Shown here one piece after another: positions 7,482 through 13,863 of a stretch of DNA of 13,957 nt. The notes beneath the pieces were generated by a model, which saw only the letters and a program-made list of their open reading frames with translations, searched no databases and had not been told where the DNA came from. The DNA is from Ruminococcus sp. UBA7477 (lineage in GTDB: Bacteria > Bacillota > Clostridia > Oscillospirales > Ruminococcaceae): NCBI GenBank assembly GCA_002479715.1, contig DLOT01000061.1:7976-21932 (forward strand), written 5' to 3'. The position numbers and the translations under genes were made by a program. How positions within the stretch are numbered: position 1 is the first letter of the stretch; each line of letters starts with the position of its first letter.

Positions 7482-7488
7482 ATTTTAA

Positions 7489-7998
7489 TCAATCCTTATA
7501 TTTATCACTCAGAATCCCTGACAGCGAGTAGGCAGTGTGACCGTGGCATATCGCGAGCGCAAGAGCATCTGCCGTGTCGTCAGGCTTGGGGACCTTTGAC
7601 AGGTGCAGGATCTCTTTCGTCATCTTCTGAACCTGTTTTTTATCTGCACCGCCGAAGCCGGTTATAGACATCTTCACCTGAAGCGGCGTGTACTCGCAGA
7701 TCTTTATTCCGCGCTGTATAGCAGGCAGCAGCGTGACGCCCCTTGCCTGTGCAACGTCGATGGCGGTCGTGGTGTTGGTGTTGAAGTAAAGCTTCTCGAT
7801 ACCCATTTCATCAGGCTTATAGGCGTCGAGTATCTGCGACATATCGTCATATATCATCCTGAGCCGCTCCGAAAAAGGCAGACCGGCAGGAGTGGTTATA
7901 GCGCCGAATTTGACGATAGCAAAGTCTATTCCGCCGCGGTATTCAAGAATGCCGAAGCCGATGATCGCGTACCCCGGGTCTATTCCGATAATTCTCAC
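7489..7998 (-). CDS. ruvC: Crossover junction endodeoxyribonuclease RuvC
   Basis: Resolves Holliday junctions by symmetric cleavage; RNase H-like fold, 169 aa, full length. The four acidic metal ligands are visible: D7 in IGIDPGY, E68 in GIEKLYF, and D141 and D144 in DDTADALALAI. The basic GGADKKQVQKM segment (117-127) and the NTNTTTAIDVAQARG helix are typical. The start is GTG at 7996-7998 with AAAGGAG about 12 nt upstream; there is no better in-frame start between the two. It is the first gene of the minus-strand train, with a promoter at 8057-8085. No Firmicutes LexA-type operator was seen upstream. Confidence 0.97.
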   Translation of the reverse strand: MRIIGIDPGYAIIGFGILEYRGGIDFAIVKFGAITTPAGLPFSERLRMIYDDMSQILDAYKPDEMGIEKLYFNTNTTTAIDVAQARGVTLLPAIQRGIKICEYTPLQVKMSITGFGGADKKQVQKMTKEILHLSKVPKPDDTADALALAICHGHTAYSLSGILSDKYKD

Positions 7999-8056
7999 GG
8001 CTGCGCACTTCTCCTTTCGGCCGACACTAAGGCATTATTACCCACATTATCAGTTT

Positions 8057-8085
8057 ATTATATCATTAATCCGCGATTTTTGCAA
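8057..8085 (-). promoter_or_regulatory. Sigma-A promoter for the ruvCAB-glmM train
   Basis: On the minus strand, -35 TTGCAA (8080-8085), a 17-nt spacer and a perfect -10 TATAAT (8057-8062). A TG lies one base before the -10 hexamer (extended -10). The expected start is near 8050, giving a leader of about 50 nt to the ruvC GTG at 7998. The spacing and -10 are ideal. Confidence 0.8.
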
Positions 8086-8258
8086 TAGGTTTAAGCCCCT
8101 TTTTTATAATTAATTATTATTTCCGAGCATAGCACAGCAGTAAGTTTCATATTTTTTTATCAAAACAAAATTTTGGTCGCAATGTGCGAAAATTCGATAA
8201 GTTTTTTCGACACACAGTATAAAGATTTTGACTTGTTTAAAATTTATTGCAAAAAGGC

Positions 8259-8287
8259 TTGATTTAATTACTTCAATGTGGTAAAAT
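8259..8287 (+). promoter_or_regulatory. Probable sigma-A promoter for murA
   Basis: -35 TTGATT (8259-8264), a 17-nt spacer and -10 TAAAAT (8282-8287), with an extended -10 TGTGG directly upstream. The expected start is near 8294, leaving a leader of about 220 nt before the murA start. This is the best plus-strand candidate in the intergenic region. A promoter nearer the gene (GATAAT at 8450-8455) has no good -35. Confidence 0.65.
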
Positions 8288-8301
8288 TAGATAAATGATT
8301 T

Positions 8302-8331
8302 GGCACCTGCGATTTTGTCGTGCCGTTTTTT
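8302..8331 (+). terminator. Weak terminator-like stem-loop in the murA leader
   Basis: GGCAC (8302-8306) can pair with GTGCC (8320-8324) over a 13-nt loop and is followed by six T (8326-8331). The stem is only 5 bp, so full termination is doubtful. It begins about 8 nt after the predicted transcription start, where it could act as a leaky attenuator or a 5' protective hairpin. Confidence 0.35.
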
Positions 8332-8515
8332 GTGTGCGCGGCGGCCGATCCGATCATAGGAGAGGCATTTTCAAGGAATTATTATTGCAAATAACTTTAA
8401 TGTGCCGGCGGTAATTTTGCTCTGCACTTTTAATCAAATACAAAAGAGAGATAATATAAGAGAAAGAACAAAAGAAGAAATGTCCCGTTTTCGGGGCGCG
8501 AACGGAGGAAATATT

Positions 8516-9805
8516 TTGGACAAATTCGTTATTCGCGGCGGTCATCCGCTCGAAGGCGAGGTTAATATAAGCGGCGCAAAAAACGCTGCTGTTGCTATCG
8601 TTGCGGCAACGATTCTCTGCGACGAGCCTTGCATAATCGAAAACATCCCCAACATAAGTGACATCGGCATATCCCTCGAGATCTTCCGCGATATGAACGC
8701 CGATATTCAGGTCATCAACAAGAACACGATTCGTTTTGATACAAAAAACATCTCAAAGCCGAACGTTCCTCATGAGCTTGCCCGCTCGATGAGAGCCTCC
8801 AGCTATTTTCTCGGAACTCTGCTCGGCAGATTTCACGAGGCGTTTGTTCCGCTTCCCGGCGGCTGCGATCTCGGTGACAGGCCGATAGACCAACATCTGA
8901 AGGCTTTTAAAGCGCTCGGAGCGTTGGACGACATCCAGAGCGGCTGCGTTCATGTAAAGGCTGATTCTCTAATTGGCAGCCAGATCTATTTTGATTTTAT
9001 CACTGTCGGCGGAACTATCAACGCAATGTTCGCCGCTGTTAAGGCCGACGGATATACGGTTATCGAAAATGCCGCCAAAGAGCCGCATATAGTTGATGTC
9101 GCGAACTTTCTGAACTCTATGGGTGCAGATATACGCGGTGCCGGAACCGATGTCATAAAGGTCCGCGGAGTAAAGTATCTCAAGGGCATAACATACTCTG
9201 TCATTCCCGACCAGATCGAAGCGGGAACCTATATGGTCGCGGCAGCTGCTACAAGAGGCAACGTCCTCATCAAAAACGTAATACCCAAGCATCTTGAAAG
9301 CATTACCGCTAAGCTTCGCACTATCGGCGTTTCGGTCGAGGAGTTTGACGACAGTGTCAGAGTCCGCGCTGATATGGGAGGTCCGTTTATTAAGACAAAC
9401 ATCAAGACCATGCCCCACCCCGGCTTTCCGACAGATATGCAGCCGCAGATCTCGACCCTGCTTTCTCTTGCTGAAGGGACAAGCACGGTAACAGACGACA
9501 TTTTCGACAACCGTTTCAGATATGTTTCCGAGCTAAGACGTATGGGTGCGGATATTTCCGTTGACGGAAAGGTAGCTGTTATTCACGGCGGAACACTCAA
9601 GGGCGCTCCTGTTAAGGCGACCGATCTGCGCGCAGGCGCCGCTATGGTCATCGCGGGACTTGCCGCCGACGGAGTAACTGAGATCTCCGATATTTTCCAC
9701 ATAGAGCGCGGATATGAGGCTATCGAGGATAAGCTGACGGCCTTAGGCGCGGATATTAAAAGAGTATATGTTCCGTCAAAAAATGATTTGGCAATGAGCG
9801 TATGA
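8516..9805 (+). CDS. murA: UDP-N-acetylglucosamine 1-carboxyvinyltransferase
   Basis: First committed step of peptidoglycan synthesis: transfers enolpyruvate from PEP to UDP-GlcNAc in the cytoplasm; the target of fosfomycin. At 429 aa it is full length. Active-site residues visible are K22 and N23 (SGAKNAA), C117 in LPGGCDLGDRPID (the fosfomycin-reactive cysteine, so intrinsic Cys-to-Asp resistance is not expected), and D307 in GFPTDMQPQ. I chose TTG at 8516-8518 because GGAGG (8504-8508) is 7 nt upstream and the protein then begins DKFVIRGGHPLEGEVNISGAKN, the normal MurA start. The frame stays open upstream (ATG 8480, GTG 8402), but those starts lack a good binding site and would add a non-family extension. 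It is followed by a terminator. Confidence 0.97.
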   Translation: MDKFVIRGGHPLEGEVNISGAKNAAVAIVAATILCDEPCIIENIPNISDIGISLEIFRDMNADIQVINKNTIRFDTKNISKPNVPHELARSMRASSYFLGTLLGRFHEAFVPLPGGCDLGDRPIDQHLKAFKALGALDDIQSGCVHVKADSLIGSQIYFDFITVGGTINAMFAAVKADGYTVIENAAKEPHIVDVANFLNSMGADIRGAGTDVIKVRGVKYLKGITYSVIPDQIEAGTYMVAAAATRGNVLIKNVIPKHLESITAKLRTIGVSVEEFDDSVRVRADMGGPFIKTNIKTMPHPGFPTDMQPQISTLLSLAEGTSTVTDDIFDNRFRYVSELRRMGADISVDGKVAVIHGGTLKGAPVKATDLRAGAAMVIAGLAADGVTEISDIFHIERGYEAIEDKLTALGADIKRVYVPSKNDLAMSV

Positions 9806-9812
9806 TTTTTCA

Positions 9813-9842
9813 CGGCGACGGCTGAGGCTGCCGCCGATTTTT
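9813..9842 (+). terminator. Probable intrinsic terminator after murA
   Basis: A 10-position GC-rich stem (9813-9822 with 9827-9836) has one A-C mismatch and one G-U pair, closed by a TGAG tetraloop and followed by ATTTTT. It lies 7 nt after the murA stop. The next gene begins at 9888, so it may separate murA from walJ-rlmH or only reduce readthrough, since no strong promoter is evident between. Confidence 0.7.
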
Positions 9843-9887
9843 GTTGACGGCAGAATGTGCCGCAATATTCTCGGGAGGATTCTATTC

Positions 9888-10670
9888 ATGGCAAGAGTTT
9901 ATCCGCTCTTCTCATCCAGTGAGGGCAACGCCACATTTGTCGGGTCGCGCCGCTGCGGCATACTTATCGACGCCGGTGTTTCCTGCAAGCGGCTCGTTTC
10001 GGCGCTCGAGGAGAATGGTATATCCATGTCGGCGGTACAGGGTATATTTATTACTCATGAGCACACAGATCATATAAAAGCACTCAAAACCTTAACGTCA
10101 AAATATGCCGTATCGGTTTTTGCACAGCCGCTTACAGCCGAATATCTCCAAAGCTCCGGCAATATTTCGCCTCGTGCAAAGCTCTATGATATCACCTCCG
10201 CAACGGAGGTCGGCGGATTTTCGGTCACACCGTTTTCAACCCAACATGATACACGTCAAAGCTGCGGTTACCGTATACATACCCCTGACGGAAAGGTCAT
10301 ATGCGTCTGCACAGACCTCGGAAAGGTCACTGAAAGCGTTCACGAGAACTTGAAAGAAGCCGAGATCGTATTGCTTGAAGCAAACTATGATTATAATATG
10401 CTGATAAACGGACCGTATCCCTATCCGCTAAAACAGCGCATCCTTTCGGAACACGGTCATCTTGGAAACAGCGACAGCGGCAAGGAGCTGAAAAGGCTTG
10501 TTCAGGAAAAAACTACCCGCATTATTCTCGGTCACCTGAGCCGCCACAACAATACCGCAGAGATCGCCGAGCAGACGGTTTTGCAGCAGATGGACGGGCT
10601 TGTGAGAAACAGCGACTTTCTGTTGATGACCGCTCCGCCCGAAGCCCACGGCGAGGTCATGCTGGTATGA
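9888..10670 (+). CDS. walJ: Metallo-beta-lactamase-fold hydrolase, WalJ/YycJ-like
   Basis: A 260-aa metallo-beta-lactamase-fold protein of the YycJ/WalJ group; a B. subtilis relative is described as a DNA exonuclease-type enzyme. Metal-ligand motifs are HEHTDH (57-62), H120 (STQHDT), D143 (CTDLG), H189/H191 in SEHGHLGN, and GHLSRHNN (215-222). The N-terminal PLFSSSEGNATFVG is characteristic. I chose ATG 9888 because GGGAGG lies 9 nt upstream; an in-frame start 11 codons earlier (9855) would add an atypical extension. The stop overlaps the rlmH start (ATGA). In Bacillus this gene sits in the walRK operon near rlmH; here walRK is absent and murA is upstream. The fold is certain, the in vivo substrate is not. 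Confidence 0.92.
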   Translation: MARVYPLFSSSEGNATFVGSRRCGILIDAGVSCKRLVSALEENGISMSAVQGIFITHEHTDHIKALKTLTSKYAVSVFAQPLTAEYLQSSGNISPRAKLYDITSATEVGGFSVTPFSTQHDTRQSCGYRIHTPDGKVICVCTDLGKVTESVHENLKEAEIVLLEANYDYNMLINGPYPYPLKQRILSEHGHLGNSDSGKELKRLVQEKTTRIILGHLSRHNNTAEIAEQTVLQQMDGLVRNSDFLLMTAPPEAHGEVMLV

Positions 10671-11149
10671 ATATCAATGTTATTACCGTCGGAAAGCTTA
10701 AAGAAAAATACTGGCGTGACGCCTGCTCCGAATACTGCACCCGGCTGTCTGCATTCGGGAAAATCAATATTGCAGAGCTTGCTGAGTCACGGCTTCCTTC
10801 CGCGCCGTCAGAAAAGGAGATCCTTTATGCGCTTTCCTCTGAAGGAAAGCTTATGAAGCCTTATCTTTCCGAAAAGAGTGCTTTCAATATAGCGATGTGT
10901 ATCGAGGGCACACAGATGAAAAGCGAAGATCTGGCGCAAAAAATCGGGAGGGCTTCAGTCGATGGATTTTCAACGCTGAATATATTTATAGGCTCGTCCT
11001 TCGGGCTGGATGATTCGGTCAAAAAAGCGTGCGCGATGAGACTTTCTATGTCTGAGATGACCTTCCCTCATCAGCTTGCAAGAGTCATGGTCCTGGAGCA
11101 GCTTTATCGGGCTTTTTCTATATTAAATAACTCAAAATACCATAAATAA
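10667..11149 (+). CDS. rlmH: 23S rRNA pseudouridine-1915 N3-methyltransferase
   Basis: SPOUT-class methyltransferase that methylates pseudouridine 1915 in helix 69 of 23S rRNA on assembled 70S ribosomes. At 160 aa it is full length. The N-terminus NINVITVGKLKEKYW, the SAM-binding knot loop FIGSSFGL (107-114), and the C-terminal MTFPHQLARVMVLEQLYRA and NNSKYHK are the family's conserved blocks. The start overlaps the preceding stop by 4 nt (ATGA), so translation is coupled to walJ. No strong terminator follows within about 80 nt, only a weak AT-rich stem. Confidence 0.98.
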   Translation: MNINVITVGKLKEKYWRDACSEYCTRLSAFGKINIAELAESRLPSAPSEKEILYALSSEGKLMKPYLSEKSAFNIAMCIEGTQMKSEDLAQKIGRASVDGFSTLNIFIGSSFGLDDSVKKACAMRLSMSEMTFPHQLARVMVLEQLYRAFSILNNSKYHK

Positions 11150-11205
11150 AACCAAAACTGACCCGCGAGAACGTTTTGTTTATATTATTAAATAGGTTTT
11201 TTATA

Positions 11206-11232
11206 TTATTGCATTTTGCAATGTGATATAAT
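11206..11232 (+). promoter_or_regulatory. Extended -10 promoter for the GH113-like gene
   Basis: A perfect TATAAT (11227-11232) is preceded by TGTGA (11222-11226: T G T G A), a strong -16/extended -10 element. The -35 is poor (TTATTG at 11206-11211 with a short 15-nt spacer), as is usual when the extended element compensates. The expected start is near 11239, giving a leader of about 78 nt. The inverted repeat ATTGC-N5-GCAAT (11208-11222) covers the -35/-10 spacer and could be an operator. Confidence 0.7.
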
Positions 11233-11316
11233 TATTTTGAAAGATTGTAAGTTATAGCGGTTTACGGCTTGTTTTTTGTCAACCAGACCGGACGTATAGC
11301 TATCGGAGGTTTTAAT

Positions 11317-12249
11317 ATGGAACTCAATAACATTAAAGGAATAACTTTTGCACCGTTTGCAAACAAAGGCGTTCTGAGCAAAAAAGACGCATTCAAGAGC
11401 CTTGACGCTTTGAGAGAAAGAACTCCCGCAAATTTCATTATGCTTGTGCCGAACGGCCTTCAGGCAACGGCTCACTCCGAGATAATCAGATACGACACGG
11501 AAGCCACTATGAGCGACAGCGAGCTTGTTCAGATCATCCGATATGCAAAAAGGCTCGGCTTCAACGTCGGTCTGAAGCCGACCGTAAACTGCAAGGACGG
11601 TACATGGAGAGCATACATAAGCTTTTTCGAGGACGATATTCCCAACGAGCCTAACTGGAAAAACTGGTTTGAGTCATACACAGAATTTCAGCTCCACTAT
11701 GCTGAAATAGCCAAGGCTGAGGGCGTTGATCTTTTCTGCTGCGGCTGCGAAATGGTAATGACCGAAACTCATGAAGACGAATGGCGTATGCTCATCCGCA
11801 AGCTCAGGAGAGTATATAACGGCATACTGACCTACAACGCCGACAAATATCAGGAGGATCACGTTAAGTGGTGGGATGCGCTTGATGCGATTTCCTCAAG
11901 CGGCTACTACCCTCTCGGCGTATGGGACAAGGAGCTTGCAAGAATCAAAGGCGTTGTTGATAAGTATAACCTCCCGTTCTTCTTCTCCGAAGTCGGCTGT
12001 ATGTCAATGACAGGCTCATCCTCCATGCCGCACGACTGGAGCAGAAGAAGCCCTGCCAACGCCAAAGAGCAGGAAAGATGGTATGAGGCGATGTTCTTCG
12101 CTGTCACAAGAAACCCTTGGATCATCGGAGAGGTTCTGTGGTGCTGGTCCGCAACGCCATATGCATTGAAGAAGGCAGCCGTTGACTGGGGTTATGACAT
12201 TTTCGGCAAGCCTGCCGAGAACACGGTTGTAAGATACTTCTCAAAGTAA
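11317..12249 (+). CDS. Glycoside hydrolase family 113-like (cytoplasmic beta-mannanase/mannosidase-type)
   Basis: A 310-aa TIM-barrel hydrolase without signal peptide, so cytoplasmic. The candidate acid/base is E145 (CCGCEMV) and the candidate nucleophile is E225 (FFFSEVGC), both at strand ends as in clan GH-A. The block WRMLIRKLRRVYNGILTYNAD (156-176 region) and WWDALDAISSSGYYPLG (185-201) match the GH113 pattern. Characterised members cleave beta-1,4-mannan or mannooligosaccharides; relatives are often database-labelled 1,4-beta-xylanase. I chose ATG 11317 because GGAGG is 7 nt upstream; an upstream in-frame TTG (11269) has none. It is monocistronic, with its own promoter and a strong terminator. 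No carbohydrate-binding module, transporter or regulator is adjacent, so it probably trims imported oligosaccharides or an internal glycan. The substrate is not determined. Confidence 0.85.
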   Translation: MELNNIKGITFAPFANKGVLSKKDAFKSLDALRERTPANFIMLVPNGLQATAHSEIIRYDTEATMSDSELVQIIRYAKRLGFNVGLKPTVNCKDGTWRAYISFFEDDIPNEPNWKNWFESYTEFQLHYAEIAKAEGVDLFCCGCEMVMTETHEDEWRMLIRKLRRVYNGILTYNADKYQEDHVKWWDALDAISSSGYYPLGVWDKELARIKGVVDKYNLPFFFSEVGCMSMTGSSSMPHDWSRRSPANAKEQERWYEAMFFAVTRNPWIIGEVLWCWSATPYALKKAAVDWGYDIFGKPAENTVVRYFSK

Positions 12250-12257
12250 CATATAAT

Positions 12258-12301
12258 AAAAAACAGTAGACGTTTCTTCCCGAAGCGTCTACTGTTTTTT
12301 T
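12258..12301. terminator. Strong bidirectional intrinsic terminator
   Basis: Positions 12258-12276 pair with 12282-12300: 19 base pairs, including one G-U, around a 5-nt loop. The stem is flanked by an A-run on the left (12258-12263) and a T-run on the right (12295-12301), so it gives a U-tailed hairpin on both strands. It sits between the convergent GH113-like gene (stop 12249) and the membrane glycosyltransferase (stop 12321) and should serve both. Confidence 0.95.
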
Positions 12302-12320
12302 ACATATTCACAGCCCAAGC

Positions 12321-13850
12321 CTATTCAGCTGCGGGCTGTTTTTTATTCTTGCGCTTTGCGACGAAGCCGTCTATCAGCCTTGTCAGCTCACTGACACCTT
12401 CGATCATAATTACATACAGAAACGGAAGCATATTGATAAGATAGCGTGAACGGGTTTCCCATACCATAAGAAATAATGAAAGGCCGAAAACCGAGAGCCG
12501 CAAAAGAAACGTTCCGTCTGTTCTGCGATTTATTGCCGAGGAAATAAAGGCAAGCATCACATACAAAATCAAAGCGCACTGCAACACATAATTCGGTATG
12601 ACCACTGCGAGTCCGCCTGAAAAAAGCTTCGTTACCGCTGTGTCATCTGCATTGCTGAACTGTATAGTTGAAAGATACTGACCTCCGCGCCATGTGTAAA
12701 ACAGCTTTATGGCTGCGTGCTTTGCCAGTCCCGATACTCCGTAATCGGCAATGGTTTCACTGATCTTATCCTTGGCAGCTTCGTTTCTGGCCTCTTTGCT
12801 TTCAATTCCGTAGGTGTAGCGGAACATCTCCTCGTCATAGCCGCCGCGATCCTTCAGCCCCATCATGACCCAATGAGTCATCGGAAATCCGTAACGCTCA
12901 ACACTTTCCTCAGACACTGTGCCGGTAGCATACATAATGCTCTTTACAGAAGCATTAACAGCCGCAAAAGCTATGAGCGACACCGCAAACAAAGCCAGCG
13001 CCCTTTTTATGCCTCCCTTGAACAGCATATATATCACAGCCGCGACCAATATAACCGCGACGCTGCCTTTAATACTGTAGCCCACACCGATACACAACGC
13101 CGCACCCGCGATATGAGCAGCAAATCTTACTCCCCTGCTATTTACCGCTTTAAGCGTCAGATAAGCCGCACAGATAACAAAAGGCATACTGAGCGTATCG
13201 GTATAAAACACACAGCAATATGCATAAATTACCGGATGCACGGCCATGACCAGCGGAGCAAGCAGTTTGTTTCTTTCAGAAGTGAATACCAGTCGGGATA
13301 GCTTGCAAAACAGATAAAACGAGATCTGAATTACCGCAATGTTTACAAGAGGCAGTGTAACGGAAGGCAGCCTGCCTGTAACGATATAGACGCACTTATA
13401 AATGAACGCTTCGATCAGAAATATTCCCCAGTTGTTTGAGTATCTGTCGAGGTAATAGGAATGATACAGGCTCAGACCGTCGTTCAGATCCCTTTTCTCA
13501 ACAAAATTTCTTGCAATAATGTCGAGGTATTCAGCATCGCGGGCAAGCCTGTAGCCCGAGCCGAATAAAATAATAAGCTGCAAAAGAAGCATAAACGCAG
13601 CAGCAGCCAGATAAATGTAAACAGGCTTGATGCTTTTCACCTTATTAATCAGCTTATCGTTTTTTGAAAGAAAGTAAAATGCCGCAGTGCCGGCGCAGGT
13701 CAGCGATAATCCCATAACTCTCCACAAAATCGGATAGGAGCCGGGCATAAAGAAAAACAGCAGCGCCACCGCAGTAAACCACACCGCACCCAAAACATTC
13801 GCCGTATTCAGTATCCTGTTCTTAACGCTTACGCTGTCTGAAATACTCAT
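12321..13850 (-). CDS. Multi-pass membrane glycosyltransferase-like protein (GT-C/GT39-like)
   Basis: A 509-aa polytopic membrane protein with about ten or more hydrophobic segments (for example residues 18-36, 43-61, 77-97, 164-184, 197-215, 221-236, 247-278, 282-300, 416-439 and 449-464). After the third segment a large probable extracytoplasmic loop (about 98-140) has the acidic motif RDAEYLD with D105 and then DRYSNNWG, as in GT-C enzymes that use a lipid-phosphate sugar donor. HWVMMGLKDRGGYDEE (326-341) and ETRSRYLINMLP (465-476) are blocks I associate with Gram-positive GT39-type transferases. The tail is Lys-rich and cytoplasmic. ATG 13850 is preferred over a start 20 codons upstream (13910) because GGAGG lies 8 nt before it. 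Donor and acceptor are unknown; protein or wall-polymer glycosylation is plausible. Confidence 0.75.
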   Translation of the reverse strand: MSISDSVSVKNRILNTANVLGAVWFTAVALLFFFMPGSYPILWRVMGLSLTCAGTAAFYFLSKNDKLINKVKSIKPVYIYLAAAAFMLLLQLIILFGSGYRLARDAEYLDIIARNFVEKRDLNDGLSLYHSYYLDRYSNNWGIFLIEAFIYKCVYIVTGRLPSVTLPLVNIAVIQISFYLFCKLSRLVFTSERNKLLAPLVMAVHPVIYAYCCVFYTDTLSMPFVICAAYLTLKAVNSRGVRFAAHIAGAALCIGVGYSIKGSVAVILVAAVIYMLFKGGIKRALALFAVSLIAFAAVNASVKSIMYATGTVSEESVERYGFPMTHWVMMGLKDRGGYDEEMFRYTYGIESKEARNEAAKDKISETIADYGVSGLAKHAAIKLFYTWRGGQYLSTIQFSNADDTAVTKLFSGGLAVVIPNYVLQCALILYVMLAFISSAINRRTDGTFLLRLSVFGLSLFLMVWETRSRYLINMLPFLYVIMIEGVSELTRLIDGFVAKRKNKKQPAAE

Positions 13851-13863
13851 ATATTGATCCTCC

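Larger units (their letters stand above)
7999..8515. other. AT-rich divergent intergenic region (517 nt) between ruvC and murA
   Basis: There is no convincing protein gene here. It holds the ruvC promoter (8057-8085, minus), a murA-side promoter (8259-8287, plus), a terminator-like stem (8302-8331) and a GA-rich murA leader. The core, about 8086-8258, is visibly AT-rich compared with the flanking genes and has small palindromes: CAAAATTTTG at 8166-8175, and TCGCA/TGCGA with a 3-nt loop at 8177-8189. No tRNA, riboswitch or T-box pattern was recognised by eye. Confidence 0.7.

Noticed and set aside
7999..8130. LexA/SOS operator upstream of ruvC
   Set aside because: ruv genes are LexA-controlled in some Firmicutes, but I saw no GAAC-N4-GTTC-type palindrome around the promoter.
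8385..8414. Nine-codon leader peptide (TTG start after AAGGA, ending in two CGG codons)
   Set aside because: Too short to distinguish from chance, with a TTG start and no associated attenuator just downstream.
8402..8515. 38-codon N-terminal extension of murA
   Set aside because: The frame is open, but the GTG at 8402 and ATG at 8480 lack a good ribosome binding site. The GGAGG at 8504-8508 fits the TTG at 8516, and family homology begins there.
11153..11178. Terminator after rlmH (CAAAAC/GTTTTG stem)
   Set aside because: The stem is six mostly A-T pairs with a 14-nt loop and no clean T-run, so it is too weak to call.
12717..13301. 194-codon plus-strand ORF inside the membrane glycosyltransferase gene
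   Set aside because: It is antisense to a clear coding region, has no family features, and its Arg/His/Ser-rich composition is typical of shadow frames.
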